From CAYVBJ01 sp964415185 (GTDB taxonomy: Bacteria; Bacteroidota; Rhodothermia; Balneolales; Balneolaceae), in NCBI GenBank assembly GCA_964415185.1, contig CAYPZI010000006.1, forward strand, positions 1 through 60,391: DNA of 60,391 bases. The letters are read 5' to 3'. Positions 34,615 to 44,174 of the stretch are shown piece after piece. The notes beneath the pieces are model-generated. The model saw only the letters and a list, made by a program, of their open reading frames with translations. It searched no databases and had not been told where the DNA came from. A program made the position numbers and the translations under genes. The stretch's first letter is position 1; each line of letters opens with the position of its first letter.

Positions 34615-35226
34615 ATGGCTTCAAATAAAAGCAAATACCCCGAAACCATATTCCTGGCATCCGGCAACAGGGACAAGCTGAAAGAGCTCCAACAGATGCT
34701 CGAACCGCTGGGAATAAAACTCAAAAGCACTCTGGACGTGGAAAATCCGGCTGATGTTGAGGAAGACAAGGACAGCCTTAAGGGAAATGCCCTGAAAAAG
34801 GCAAGATACTGGCATCAAGAGACGGACTTGCCTTCACTTGCCGATGATACGGGACTTGAGGTAGAGGTTCTGAATGGCAGGCCGGGTGTCTATTCTGCAC
34901 GCTATGCCGGTGAGGATGCATCCTATGATGATAATGTGCAAAAACTTCTTTCCGAACTGGAAGGGCAAGATATCAGATCGGCTCGCTTCAGAACGGTGAT
35001 GGCTTTTGTAACCGGGGATGAGGACCTTTTTTTTGAAGGTGTTTGTCGAGGCGAAATAACAGAAAAGCCTGTTGGAACCGGTGGATTCGGTTATGACCCG
35101 GTATTTATCCCGGACGGATTTAAAAAAACATTTGCTGAAATCGATCCCAAAGAAAAAAATGCAATCAGCCACAGGGGAAAAGCATTACAAAAGTTTGTTG
35201 ATTACCTGATGGCCAAAAAAACGTAA
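34615..35226 (+). CDS. rdgB: RdgB/HAM1-type dITP/XTP pyrophosphatase
   Basis: The protein has the family N-terminus IFLASGNRDKLKELQQML (SGNxxKxxE motif), the acidic LADDTGLEVEVL metal site, GRPGVYSARYAG and the C-terminal ISHRGKAL. It hydrolyses non-canonical purine nucleoside triphosphates such as ITP and XTP and keeps them out of DNA. I take ATG at 34615; a GTG just before it is in frame. It follows the PfkB gene after 18 bp, on the same strand. Confidence 0.93.
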   Translation: MASNKSKYPETIFLASGNRDKLKELQQMLEPLGIKLKSTLDVENPADVEEDKDSLKGNALKKARYWHQETDLPSLADDTGLEVEVLNGRPGVYSARYAGEDASYDDNVQKLLSELEGQDIRSARFRTVMAFVTGDEDLFFEGVCRGEITEKPVGTGGFGYDPVFIPDGFKKTFAEIDPKEKNAISHRGKALQKFVDYLMAKKT

Positions 35227-35312
35227 GCTGAAAATGGATAACTGCATAATCGGCAATCCTCAAGAATATTTATTTAACTGAAATAATCTACAATTTTAAT
35301 TAACACTCAACA

Positions 35313-35368
<56 letters not shown>

Positions 35369-35371
35369 CAA

Positions 35372-36916
35372 ATGTTCTTCACCACTCTCGACATCATAAT
35401 CGTAATTCTGTACCTGGTTTCAGTGGCGGTCTTCGGGATACTGTCTGCCGGCCGTCAAACTTCATCGAAAGATTATTTTCTGGGGGGCAGGGATATGCCC
35501 TGGTGGGCGGTGCTCTTTTCGGTTATTGCTACGGAAACAAGTACACTTACTTTTATCAGCATTCCTGCGGTAGCCTATGGCGGGAATCTGACATTTCTGC
35601 AACTGACTTTTGGCTATATTGCCGGGCGGATCATTGTAGCGGTTTGGTTTCTGCCGGCATATGACCGGGGGGCTATTTCAACTGCTTACCAATTTTTGGC
35701 TCAGCGTTTCGGCGAAGGGATGCGAAAGGCGGCAAGCAGCACTTTTATCATAACAAGGCTGCTTGCAGACGGAGTGAGGCTTTTCGCCACAGCCATTCCG
35801 CTGGCTATTATTTTCAGGCTTGCCGGTACGTTCAGTGAATGGCCGGACATGCAGATTTATCTTTTTTCAATTCTGCTTATATCATCTGTTACACTTGTTT
35901 ACACATTTCTGGGAGGGATAAAAGCGGTAATCTGGATGGACGTGGTTCAAATGGCAGTGTACCTGGGTGGTGCCCTGTTTGCGGTTATTTTGATGGCCGG
36001 TAAAATGCCTGTGTCTGCTGCTGAATCCTGGGCATTGCTCTCGGATGCCGGAAAAATGCAAATTTTTAATTGGGGTAGTGGCATCAGCTGGCAGGAATTT
36101 TTGTCGGATCCGTATGTTTTCTGGATCTCATTTATTGGCGGTACTGTGTTTTCAGTGGCATCGCACGGCACCGATCAACTGATTGTTCAAAGAGTACTCT
36201 CTACCAAAAGCCTGAAAGACGGGCAGAAAGCTATGATATGGAGCGGAATCGGTGCATCCCTACAATTCGGGTTCTTTTTAATGATCGGTTTAATGCTCTT
36301 TGTGTTTTATAATGGCAGTACACCTGCCGAATTAAATCTTCAGACCGCCGATGAAATTTTTGCTTTCTTTATTGTGGAACATATGCCCGCGGGAATTTCA
36401 GGCCTTATTATAGCATCTCTTTTTGCTGCTGCCATGAGCAGCCTGAGCTCATCTCTCAATGCTCTTGCCTCATCAACTACCTACGATCTCGTAAAACCGC
36501 TGGCCGGTGATAAGTGGAACCAAAAAGATGAACTCAGAATATCCAGGCTGATAACGATCGGGTGGGGTTTTATACTTACTGGGTCCGCATTTTTATTTAC
36601 ATGGCTGCAGCTTTCGGGAGGGGAGAGGCCCGCCATTGTAGAACTCGGCCTCGGTATTGCCTCATATACTTACGGCGGACTGCTCGGAGCTTTTTTGCTT
36701 GGGTTGATGTTTGAGAAACCAGATAAAAAAGATGCCATGGCCGGCTTTTTCGCCGGACTGATATCACTGCTTTTTATGGTTGAAGGCCCCGTCCAAAATA
36801 TCCTGCCGGGGCAAGGATTGGCTGTCGCATGGCCCCTGTACACTCTGGCAGGAAGTGTTGTCGTGATTTTGATTGCACTTGTTTCTCATAAAATAAGGGA
36901 GATGGCGGCGAAGTAG
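35372..36916 (+). CDS. sodium:solute symporter (SSS family)
   Basis: The 514-residue membrane protein has about 13 hydrophobic segments starting at MFFTTLDIIIVILYLVSVAV, with the SSS-type motifs SSKDYFLGGRDMPWW and the TM8/TM9 region SLFAAAMSSLSSSLNALAS (sodium-site serines). It is a Na+-driven uptake carrier. Substrates of SSS carriers range over sugars, sialic acid, amino acids and nucleobases; this one is not assigned. Its start region holds a 7-bp tandem array and no Shine-Dalgarno sequence. Confidence 0.9.
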   Translation: MFFTTLDIIIVILYLVSVAVFGILSAGRQTSSKDYFLGGRDMPWWAVLFSVIATETSTLTFISIPAVAYGGNLTFLQLTFGYIAGRIIVAVWFLPAYDRGAISTAYQFLAQRFGEGMRKAASSTFIITRLLADGVRLFATAIPLAIIFRLAGTFSEWPDMQIYLFSILLISSVTLVYTFLGGIKAVIWMDVVQMAVYLGGALFAVILMAGKMPVSAAESWALLSDAGKMQIFNWGSGISWQEFLSDPYVFWISFIGGTVFSVASHGTDQLIVQRVLSTKSLKDGQKAMIWSGIGASLQFGFFLMIGLMLFVFYNGSTPAELNLQTADEIFAFFIVEHMPAGISGLIIASLFAAAMSSLSSSLNALASSTTYDLVKPLAGDKWNQKDELRISRLITIGWGFILTGSAFLFTWLQLSGGERPAIVELGLGIASYTYGGLLGAFLLGLMFEKPDKKDAMAGFFAGLISLLFMVEGPVQNILPGQGLAVAWPLYTLAGSVVVILIALVSHKIREMAAK

Positions 36917-37174
36917 CAGTCAGCAATGCGAAACCTTCAAGCGTGCGCTTTTTGCACCTTGTAGCGTTGAGTGTTGTTTGGAGCAGTCAGCAGTTAACCC
37001 TCCGAAACCTTGGTGTAGGATGGGTCAGCAGTCAGTTAAAAATGGGAGCAATTATACGGTTTATTGGCATAAATTATAATTTTAAATAATTGTTATTAAA
37101 TAACTTGCATGTATTAAAATTTGCAGGAAAATTTCTACCATACTACCTACTGTTTGCTGTCTCCTGCAAACACT

Positions 37175-38764
37175 TTAGTCAAGCGAAATATATTTCACAT
37201 CACTGATGTCATCCATTGTCAAAATGGATTTTAGTTCCTGATCAGACAGATGCTTGTCAACAATAATGGCTGTAATGGCATTTGAACCCTTTTTATCTCG
37301 GCCAAGGCTCAGCGCCCCGATGTTGACGCCTTCGGAAGCGAGCTTACCGGCAACAGATGCAAGCATTCCGGGTTTGTCAATATTTTTGTACATCAGGATA
37401 TCACCCTCAAGCTGAAGCTCTATTCCGTATCCGTCTATTTCTACGATTCGGTAATCATCTTGCCCAAATACTGTTGCCGAAATATTTTGGTATTCGGCTT
37501 CATCACCGAGTTTAATGGTGATCAGGTCTTTGTATAAGTGCCCATCGGTAGAAGTAGTTTCGCTTATATTGAATCCCCGTTCGCCTGCATAGTGCCGGGC
37601 GTTAATGAGGTTGACCGTTTCATCAACAAATTCTTTCAGCATTCCCTTTAGAATACCATCCGTAAGTACGTCAGAATACTTTGCACAAATGCCTGTGTAT
37701 TCAAATGAGAAGCGGTTGGAGTGTACCGGCTTGATCTGTCCGCACAAAACCCCAAGCCTTTCGGCAAGCTCGAGATATGGGTTTACCTCATTGTTTGTCA
37801 GTAATGTAATGGATTTGCCATTCAGGCTCCCCTTGTAGCTCTTATTCTCAAGAGCATCAGAGATTTGATCTGCGATTTGAAGTGCTACTTTTTCCTGCGC
37901 TTCCTCAGTTGAAGCTCCAAGGTGGGGAGTGCAGACAATCGCCGGATGTTCCAGGCTCTTATAAAGTTCTTGCGTCGGAGGCTCGTTGCTATAAACATCA
38001 ACGGCGATACCTGCAACAATTCCTTTCTCAATCAGCGGGATCATATCATTCTCTTCAATAATGCCGCCCCGCGCGCAGTTTACAATCCGGACTCCTTTTT
38101 TAAGCTTGTCTGAATTCTTTAACGAAATCAAACCTTTCGTTTTTTCAGTAAGTGGTGTGTGTACGGTGATGAAATCAGAAGCTTCGAACAGCTCATCCAG
38201 GCCGGTCAGTTTTACACCAAGTTCTTCAGCATGTTCGTGTGTTGTAAACGGGTCATAGGCAAGTATATTCATACCAAATGACTTCATTCGCAGGGCCACT
38301 TCCGAGCCGATTTTTCCCAGGCCGATGATGCCGAGGTTTTTATTGTGAATTTCGGTGCCCATAAATTTTTTCCTGTCCCAGCCGCCGCTTTTCACTCTCT
38401 CAACAGCAGCAGGTATATTGCGCGACATAGCCAGAATCATCCCGCAGGTATGTTCGGCAGTGCTGATGGTATTTCCATCGGGAGTGTTCATGACCAGCAC
38501 TCCTTTGGCTGTAGCCGCCGGAATATCTATGTTATCTACGCCAACTCCGGCCCGGCCGATAACCTGCAATTGATCGGAATGGCTTAAGAGATCCGCATCA
38601 ACAGTAGTGGCACTTCTTACCACCATACCATCATATTTTCCTATGATTTTTTTTAACTCTGCGGTATCAAGCTTTCCGGGTATATCGGTTTCAATTCCCC
38701 TTTTTTTAAAAATTTCAGCACAAACAGGATCTACATTATCAAGAAGTAATACTTTAAATGACAT
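37175..38764 (-). CDS. serA: D-3-phosphoglycerate dehydrogenase, ACT-domain form
   Basis: The 529-residue protein has the N-terminal catalytic domain (VVRSATTVDADLL), the NAD-binding motif GLGKIGSEVALRM, the catalytic Arg in CARGGI, Glu in VYSNEPP and His in TPHLGASTEEA, then the intervening ASB domain and a C-terminal ACT domain (VDKHLSDQELKSIL...). It starts serine synthesis from 3-phosphoglycerate, with feedback by serine through the ACT domain in long forms. Gene lies 8 nt downstream of engB on the same strand, so the order is purF-engB-serA. Confidence 0.96.
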   Translation of the reverse strand: MSFKVLLLDNVDPVCAEIFKKRGIETDIPGKLDTAELKKIIGKYDGMVVRSATTVDADLLSHSDQLQVIGRAGVGVDNIDIPAATAKGVLVMNTPDGNTISTAEHTCGMILAMSRNIPAAVERVKSGGWDRKKFMGTEIHNKNLGIIGLGKIGSEVALRMKSFGMNILAYDPFTTHEHAEELGVKLTGLDELFEASDFITVHTPLTEKTKGLISLKNSDKLKKGVRIVNCARGGIIEENDMIPLIEKGIVAGIAVDVYSNEPPTQELYKSLEHPAIVCTPHLGASTEEAQEKVALQIADQISDALENKSYKGSLNGKSITLLTNNEVNPYLELAERLGVLCGQIKPVHSNRFSFEYTGICAKYSDVLTDGILKGMLKEFVDETVNLINARHYAGERGFNISETTSTDGHLYKDLITIKLGDEAEYQNISATVFGQDDYRIVEIDGYGIELQLEGDILMYKNIDKPGMLASVAGKLASEGVNIGALSLGRDKKGSNAITAIIVDKHLSDQELKSILTMDDISDVKYISLD

Positions 38765-38771
38765 TTTTGAA

Positions 38772-39380
38772 CTATGGTTGATTTATTGGTTGATCGATTG
38801 AAAATTCGCGAACTATTTCCATGATTTCCGGAATTCCCTTTCCCGTTTCAGCAGAGCAGGGTATCACCGGTACCTCAATATTCATTTCATCCAGTATTTT
38901 TTTAATTGATGAAAGTGATTTTTGAATTTTGTTATTGGAAATTTTGTCGGCTTTGGCCAGTAAAATGGTAAATGGAATTCGGTTTTCACCCATCCAGTAG
39001 AAGAACTCTTCATCAAGCGCCGTGGGTTCGTGGCGGCTGTCAACAAGATGGAAAATAAGCTTCAGGGTTTCCCTGTTCAGGAGGTAGGCTTGAATATTTT
39101 TACCCCACCTCTTCCTCTCGCTTTCGGGCACTTTGGCATATCCGAATCCCGGAAGATCCACAAAGTAGATTTTATCATCTATCAAAAAATAATTCATTTG
39201 CTGTGTCTTGCCAGGGGTGTTACTTGTTCTCGCCAGTTTTTTTCTGTTAGTTATTTTATTGATAAGTGAGGATTTGCCTACATTTGATCTGCCTGCGAAA
39301 CAAAATTCGGGCAGTGACTCTTTCGGGCAATCATTGAGTGTTACAGCGCCGGTGAGAAATGTAGCGTTGTTGAAATTCAT
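38772..39380 (-). CDS. engB: ribosome biogenesis GTPase EngB/YsxC
   Basis: A 202-residue small GTPase with G1 GRSNVGKSS, the switch NTPGKTQQMN, G3 DLPGFGYA, G4 LLAKAD and G5 SAETGKG, matching EngB/YihA. It helps assemble the large ribosomal subunit. The frame extends upstream into purF, but the family begins with a short lead-in as in MNFNNATFLTG, so ATG at 39380 is chosen. This ATG shares one base with the purF stop codon (TGATG), so the two are coupled. Confidence 0.95.
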   Translation of the reverse strand: MNFNNATFLTGAVTLNDCPKESLPEFCFAGRSNVGKSSLINKITNRKKLARTSNTPGKTQQMNYFLIDDKIYFVDLPGFGYAKVPESERKRWGKNIQAYLLNRETLKLIFHLVDSRHEPTALDEEFFYWMGENRIPFTILLAKADKISNNKIQKSLSSIKKILDEMNIEVPVIPCSAETGKGIPEIMEIVREFSIDQPINQP

Positions 39381-40882
39381 CACACAATTTCGTTCTCTTC
39401 TTTCATGGCTCCGAAGTGAACGGGTACAGGGTAGTTGCCGGTAAAACATGCAGTGCAATAACTTCCACCCTCCGGATTGCATTCTTTTACAGCACTAACA
39501 AGTCCTTCGGCAGAAAGATATCGCAAACTGTCTACTCCGATCTCTTTTGCCATTGCGTCAATATCCCGGTTGAACCGGTTTGCGATAAGTTCGGATGTGC
39601 TTGGGAAGTCCATCCCGTAAAAACAGGGATTTGTAATGGGAGGAGAACTTACAAGAAAATGAATTTCAGCAGGATTAGCCTGTCTGATCATATCCACAAG
39701 ATATCTGGAGGTTGTTCCCCGAACAATTGAATCGTCAACAATAATAACACTGCGCCCTTCCAGAACACCCTGAACGGTATTGAATTTGGTTCTTACCTTT
39801 TGTTCCCTCGATTTTTGCCCTGGTGAGATGAAAGTCCTGCCCACGTAATGGTTACGGATCAGCCCGATATCGTATTTACAGTCATATCCCATCTTTTGAT
39901 TTTCATGCGCATAACCGAGAGCGGCCGTATTGCTTGAATCCGGAACTGAAATGACAATAGGCCTGAATTCCGAGTCGGATTTCAATATCACGTCAGGAAG
40001 CGGATGTTCTTTAGCCAGTTCCTTGCCGAGGTTTCTCCGGATTTTATCGACATTTTCGCCAAAAATCTTGCTGTCGGGCCTTGAGAAATAGACATACTCA
40101 AAAATGCACTGGCTGGTACCTGTTCCTTCGGTTTTATCAAGCCAGTAAGAGGCCGGTTTGCCTGTGGCATTTTCCTTAAGGTCAATTACCAGCACTTCTC
40201 CCGGTGCCACATCGCGTATGTATTCGGCACCTATGATATCAAAAGCACAAGTTTCACTGGCTACGGTGTAGGAGCCATCGATTTTTCCCAGGGCAAGCGG
40301 ACGAAACCCGTTTGGGTCCCTCACTGCAACAAGTTTGTCATCTGTTAGAATAACCAGGCAGTAGGCTCCCTCAATCTGGTGTAACGCATCCAGGATCTGG
40401 TCAATTTGTTTATCTTTTTTGCTTTTGGAAATCAGGTGCAAAATAAGTTCCGTATCAGAAGTACTTTGAAACAGAACGCCTTCATCCCTGAACCGCTGTC
40501 GCAATGCCCTGGCATTTGAAAGATTGCCGTTGTGCCCGATCGCGATATTCCCGGAGCGGTAGTGCACCCTGAATGGCTGAATATTAGCCGGGTTTTTGGA
40601 TGCACCGGATGTGGAATAACGATTGTGGCCAATGGCACTGCTGCCTTTCAGTTCTTTTTTGAAAATTCTGGGATCTTCAAATACGGAAAGTACCAACCCA
40701 AAATCTTTGTGCATGGGCATAAGATACTTCTCTTTTGAGGTATCAAAGTAACTGGTAACAATTCCGGCCGATTCCTGTCCGCGATGCTGAAGGGCATGTA
40801 ACCCGTAATAGGTTAAAAGAGCCGCATCCGGATGGTCAAAAACACCAAAAATGCCACAATAATCTCGAGGTTTGTCAATCAT
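39380..40882 (-). CDS. purF: amidophosphoribosyltransferase
   Basis: The 500-residue enzyme has a short propeptide, then the catalytic Cys of the glutaminase domain (DYCGIFGVF), and the phosphoribosyltransferase domain with the PRPP loop VIIVDDSIVRGTTSR. It makes phosphoribosylamine from PRPP and glutamine, the first step of purine synthesis. It leads the purF-engB-serA run. A short palindrome (TATTGC-ATA-GCAATA at 40939-40953) lies 57 nt upstream and might be a regulatory site. Confidence 0.96.
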   Translation of the reverse strand: MIDKPRDYCGIFGVFDHPDAALLTYYGLHALQHRGQESAGIVTSYFDTSKEKYLMPMHKDFGLVLSVFEDPRIFKKELKGSSAIGHNRYSTSGASKNPANIQPFRVHYRSGNIAIGHNGNLSNARALRQRFRDEGVLFQSTSDTELILHLISKSKKDKQIDQILDALHQIEGAYCLVILTDDKLVAVRDPNGFRPLALGKIDGSYTVASETCAFDIIGAEYIRDVAPGEVLVIDLKENATGKPASYWLDKTEGTGTSQCIFEYVYFSRPDSKIFGENVDKIRRNLGKELAKEHPLPDVILKSDSEFRPIVISVPDSSNTAALGYAHENQKMGYDCKYDIGLIRNHYVGRTFISPGQKSREQKVRTKFNTVQGVLEGRSVIIVDDSIVRGTTSRYLVDMIRQANPAEIHFLVSSPPITNPCFYGMDFPSTSELIANRFNRDIDAMAKEIGVDSLRYLSAEGLVSAVKECNPEGGSYCTACFTGNYPVPVHFGAMKEENEIV

Positions 40883-41179
40883 TTAAATCCATAGGAGCTT
40901 AAATCATCTGGTGGTGTAAAGTTAACAATTATGATCGCTATTGCATAGCAATATCTCAATTTAAAAGCGCTTTTATCCTGATAAGCTTGGTTTTCAGGTA
41001 CAAATTTTTGAAGAATATGGGTATTATCTCTGTCAGAAGAACTTTTAAGTTACAGTTAACGTTTACAACTCCTTTTTTAATCCTCATTTTTACGACTGAA
41101 CTATAAAATAATAAATAATCTGTTGTATGAAGGAATCGTTTGAGATAATATCTGTTTTTACAGATTAATTAAGTATATA

Positions 41180-42460
41180 ATGAAAACCAGAGGTTCTAAA
41201 ATTTCTAAGGTTCTGCCGGCTATTATATTTATTTCGCTATTCAGCTTATTAAATGCAGAGGTTTTTTCTCAGGAAGTTCAAAAAACTCAGCATGCCGAGA
41301 GTCTTCCTGATTCTGTAGAAACCGAGCAATTTGAGCCATATAAAAGCAGAAAACCAGTATATCAGCATATACTTGCCGCACCATCCTATCTTTTAAATGC
41401 TGCAACCAGGCCATTTGGCATGCTGGTTAAAGAGATTGAATGGAACTATCAGCATATTTTGATTGAGGGGTTGAGGACTTTCGTCTTTCCTACAATTGAG
41501 ACCGGAGGGGCCACTTCTTTTGCATTTGGACTTACCGGCTTTCATAAAAATCTGTTGAACACAGGCCATAATATTGATTTTTCAGGATCTTACGGATCAC
41601 GTGATTTTTTTTCCGTCAATTTCAAATACACCATTCCCGACTTTTTACATGAAAAAAATGAACTGGAGTATTTTCTGGACCACAGAAGCAATCCGTTTGA
41701 GAGTTTCTTTTTAAGTGATATTGAAAACCGGGATGAGGCGAAACGGCGGTTTGCAGATCTTGAATTCGAAACAGGTGTCTCAATGAAATGGCATCATATG
41801 GATTGGTTTACCACAAAATACAGGCTGAGTTACAAGAGGGTTAACATGAGATCGATTGATGAGGAAAACACTCTTACTCCCCGGGATGTTGACGGATTGG
41901 GTGTAAGCAAGTATTTTATTTCAAATGCAGATTTTATTATTGATAAAAGAGCGGGTGAAGTCCGGTTAGACAGGGGTTATCACGTGACGTTTTCAGGTGG
42001 TTACGGCAGGCAGATCGACGGAAAGGAATTCGATTTTTTCAGATATCTCACAGAAGCCAATCTGCTGGTACCGCTTCAGCGGGGAAGAAGGTTCGTAATA
42101 AAAGGCCTAATGGAAAGGTACGAATCGACGGAAGCGGGAACAGTGCCGTTTTTTGAACTTCCAAACCTGGGTGCAAACAACAGGCTAAGAGGTTTCCCGA
42201 ACCGGCGTTTTGTGAACCGGGGAATTCTCGTATTGAGCGGTGAATACAGATACCCGATATGGGATGAGTTCGACATGGTTTTCTTTTGGGATGAAGGCCA
42301 GGCATTTGACCGCTTCGGAGAGGTTGGCCTTGGCCGTTTTAAAACAAGCGCGGGATTCGGTTTACATGTTGTTGAAAGTTCAGGAGTGTTGTCAAAACTC
42401 GAGTTTGCATTTAGCAGTGAAGAGGCCCGGATTTTGTTTACCCTAAGCCCCGGTTTATAA
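41180..42460 (+). CDS. Omp85/BamA-type beta-barrel protein without POTRA domains
   Basis: A 426-residue exported protein: signal peptide MKTRGSKISKVLPAIIFISL..., then ~60 residues of linker and a barrel of the surface-antigen/Omp85 class. The L6-loop motif LRGF is at residues 336-339 (NNRLRGFPNRRF), followed by the GEYRYPIWDEFDMVFFWDEGQAFD strand pair seen in such barrels (here in two parts). It lacks POTRA repeats, so it is not BamA itself. It stands immediately before a kinase-fold lipoprotein (stop and next ATG abut), so the two should act together at the outer membrane. The same barrel type forms the C-terminus of the large fusion at 46861. Confidence 0.82.
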   Translation: MKTRGSKISKVLPAIIFISLFSLLNAEVFSQEVQKTQHAESLPDSVETEQFEPYKSRKPVYQHILAAPSYLLNAATRPFGMLVKEIEWNYQHILIEGLRTFVFPTIETGGATSFAFGLTGFHKNLLNTGHNIDFSGSYGSRDFFSVNFKYTIPDFLHEKNELEYFLDHRSNPFESFFLSDIENRDEAKRRFADLEFETGVSMKWHHMDWFTTKYRLSYKRVNMRSIDEENTLTPRDVDGLGVSKYFISNADFIIDKRAGEVRLDRGYHVTFSGGYGRQIDGKEFDFFRYLTEANLLVPLQRGRRFVIKGLMERYESTEAGTVPFFELPNLGANNRLRGFPNRRFVNRGILVLSGEYRYPIWDEFDMVFFWDEGQAFDRFGEVGLGRFKTSAGFGLHVVESSGVLSKLEFAFSSEEARILFTLSPGL

Positions 42461-44173
42461 ATGAATCAAAAAAAATATTTTCATTCTTTGTTAGTGCCCG
42501 GTTTGCTGATTTGTGTGTTAGCCATAAATAATTGCAGCATCACAAAACCGTACAACCCGGATAGCATTAAAACATTTGACCCTGATAATGCCAGGATACC
42601 GCAACCCGGCACGAAGCGTGAATACCATTACTGGGACAGAATAGACTACACCACATTTTACCAGATGGGAAAGCCGCTTGATTTAAACTGGATCCCGAAT
42701 GAAACCGGCAAACTTCTTGGGCTGAGATCTAAAAAACAGGCTGATAATGTAAATAAACTGGATGATGTTCCCAATTCAAGCTGGTTTACCAACAGACATG
42801 CCCATAAAAGGATGAGCCGGGAAGAATTAAAACGAGGTCCGGACAGCGGTACGGGTCCCGATACAACCGGCCTTTGGGAGATTACAAACGGAAAGCTCGA
42901 AGGTTTCAGTGCAGGTTTTTTCATTAAAGACTCAAAAGGAGACAGGTATTTAATAAAACTGGACGGGCGAGATTTTCCGGAGCTCGCTTCATCTGCTGAA
43001 GTAATATCAACAAAAATATTTTATGCAGCAGGATATTTTGTTCCTGAAAATTACATTACGTGGTTCACTCCTGAACAGTTGATTCTTACGGAGGATGCCG
43101 AAATTGTTGAAGACGGCAGAATCAGGAATATGGCTGAAGATGATATTGAAAACCTCCTGGAAGGGCAAAAACGTGCGGAAAATGGCAAATTCAGAGCACT
43201 CGCCAGTAAGTTTGTGGATGGAAATCCGGTGGGAATTTGGGAGTTTCATGGCCGCAGGAAAGATGATCCCAATGACAGGGTCCGGCATGAGCACCGGCGC
43301 GAGCTCAGAGGGCTGCGAATTATATCATCCTGGCTGAATGATGCCGACAGGAGTGCCAAAAATACACTTGCCGTCTATACCGATGAAGAATATATTAAAC
43401 ATTACCTGCTTGATATGGGATCAACACTCGGAGCCAACGGGGCTAACCCTCACAGGCCAATTCATGGAAACGCATACCTGATTGATCCACGTTTCATGAT
43501 TGCAGCACTGCCTCAGTTCGGTTTTCATCAATTTCCCTGGGATACGGTTTCTTCCCGCTACCAGTTCAGGGAGACCGGTTATTTTGAAAGTGAAATGTTT
43601 CATCCCGGTAAATGGGTGCCGACTCATCCAAACCCGGCCTACGAAAAAATGACCCTGAGAGATGCATTTTGGGGTGTAAATATCGTTGCGTCTTTTACAG
43701 ATGAAGATATAGAAACCCTGGTTAAAACAGGAAGAATAAGCAACCCTGATGCAGAACAGTATCTGATCAAAACTTTAATCGAACGCAGAGACAAGATTAT
43801 CTCTTACTGGTCAGAAAAGATGTCCCTGTTTTCAAACTTCACAATCAGCAAAAGTAATAGAAATTTGTTACTAAAATTTGAGGATATTGCACAAAAATTT
43901 GACGTCTTTACTAAAGATAAAATAAATTATCATTTCACAATTTATGATGAAGAAGCCAGGGATTGTCAATATATTAACGATGAATTGTCTCTTTCGATTG
44001 ATCCGGAAAAATGCAGTTATAGTTTTTCAGATAAACAAACCGGTATGAAGATTTATCACATTTTTTTAAGGTATGATAATGAATCTTTGAAGGAGCTTCC
44101 GGGTGTTAATCTGTATATTGGAATCGATAACAACAATAAACCTCGTATTATTGGGATAAACCGTTACGAATAA
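42461..44173 (+). CDS. secreted kinase-fold lipoprotein (HipA/FAM20/CotH-like), function unknown
   Basis: A 570-residue protein with a putative lipoprotein signal (Cys25, weak lipobox AINNC). Residues ~145-325 carry a pattern of the atypical protein-kinase fold: FFIKDSKGDRYLIK (candidate ATP-binding Lys166), an alpha-C-like SSAEVISTKIFYAAGYFVPENY (Glu180; shown here in two halves), the catalytic-loop type LNDADRSAKN (D294, D296, N301) and a DFG-like LLDMGSTLG (D318). The same pattern occurs in the fusion protein at 46861. I do not recognise a named family. It would need ATP outside the inner membrane if active. It begins one base after the barrel gene and ends one base before the nucleotide-carrier-type gene. 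Confidence 0.7.
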   Translation: MNQKKYFHSLLVPGLLICVLAINNCSITKPYNPDSIKTFDPDNARIPQPGTKREYHYWDRIDYTTFYQMGKPLDLNWIPNETGKLLGLRSKKQADNVNKLDDVPNSSWFTNRHAHKRMSREELKRGPDSGTGPDTTGLWEITNGKLEGFSAGFFIKDSKGDRYLIKLDGRDFPELASSAEVISTKIFYAAGYFVPENYITWFTPEQLILTEDAEIVEDGRIRNMAEDDIENLLEGQKRAENGKFRALASKFVDGNPVGIWEFHGRRKDDPNDRVRHEHRRELRGLRIISSWLNDADRSAKNTLAVYTDEEYIKHYLLDMGSTLGANGANPHRPIHGNAYLIDPRFMIAALPQFGFHQFPWDTVSSRYQFRETGYFESEMFHPGKWVPTHPNPAYEKMTLRDAFWGVNIVASFTDEDIETLVKTGRISNPDAEQYLIKTLIERRDKIISYWSEKMSLFSNFTISKSNRNLLLKFEDIAQKFDVFTKDKINYHFTIYDEEARDCQYINDELSLSIDPEKCSYSFSDKQTGMKIYHIFLRYDNESLKELPGVNLYIGIDNNNKPRIIGINRYE

Positions 44174-44174
44174 A

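Noticed and set aside
39381..39482. Longer EngB start with 34 extra residues
   Set aside because: The extra part overlaps purF coding sequence and does not look like EngB; ATG 39380 fits the family start.
40939..40953. Palindrome TATTGC-ATA-GCAATA upstream of purF as a purine operator
   Set aside because: It does not match a known PurR box and occurs once here; too weak for a separate feature call.
41180..42460. BamA or TamA assembly factor
   Set aside because: No POTRA domains are present; only the barrel is related.
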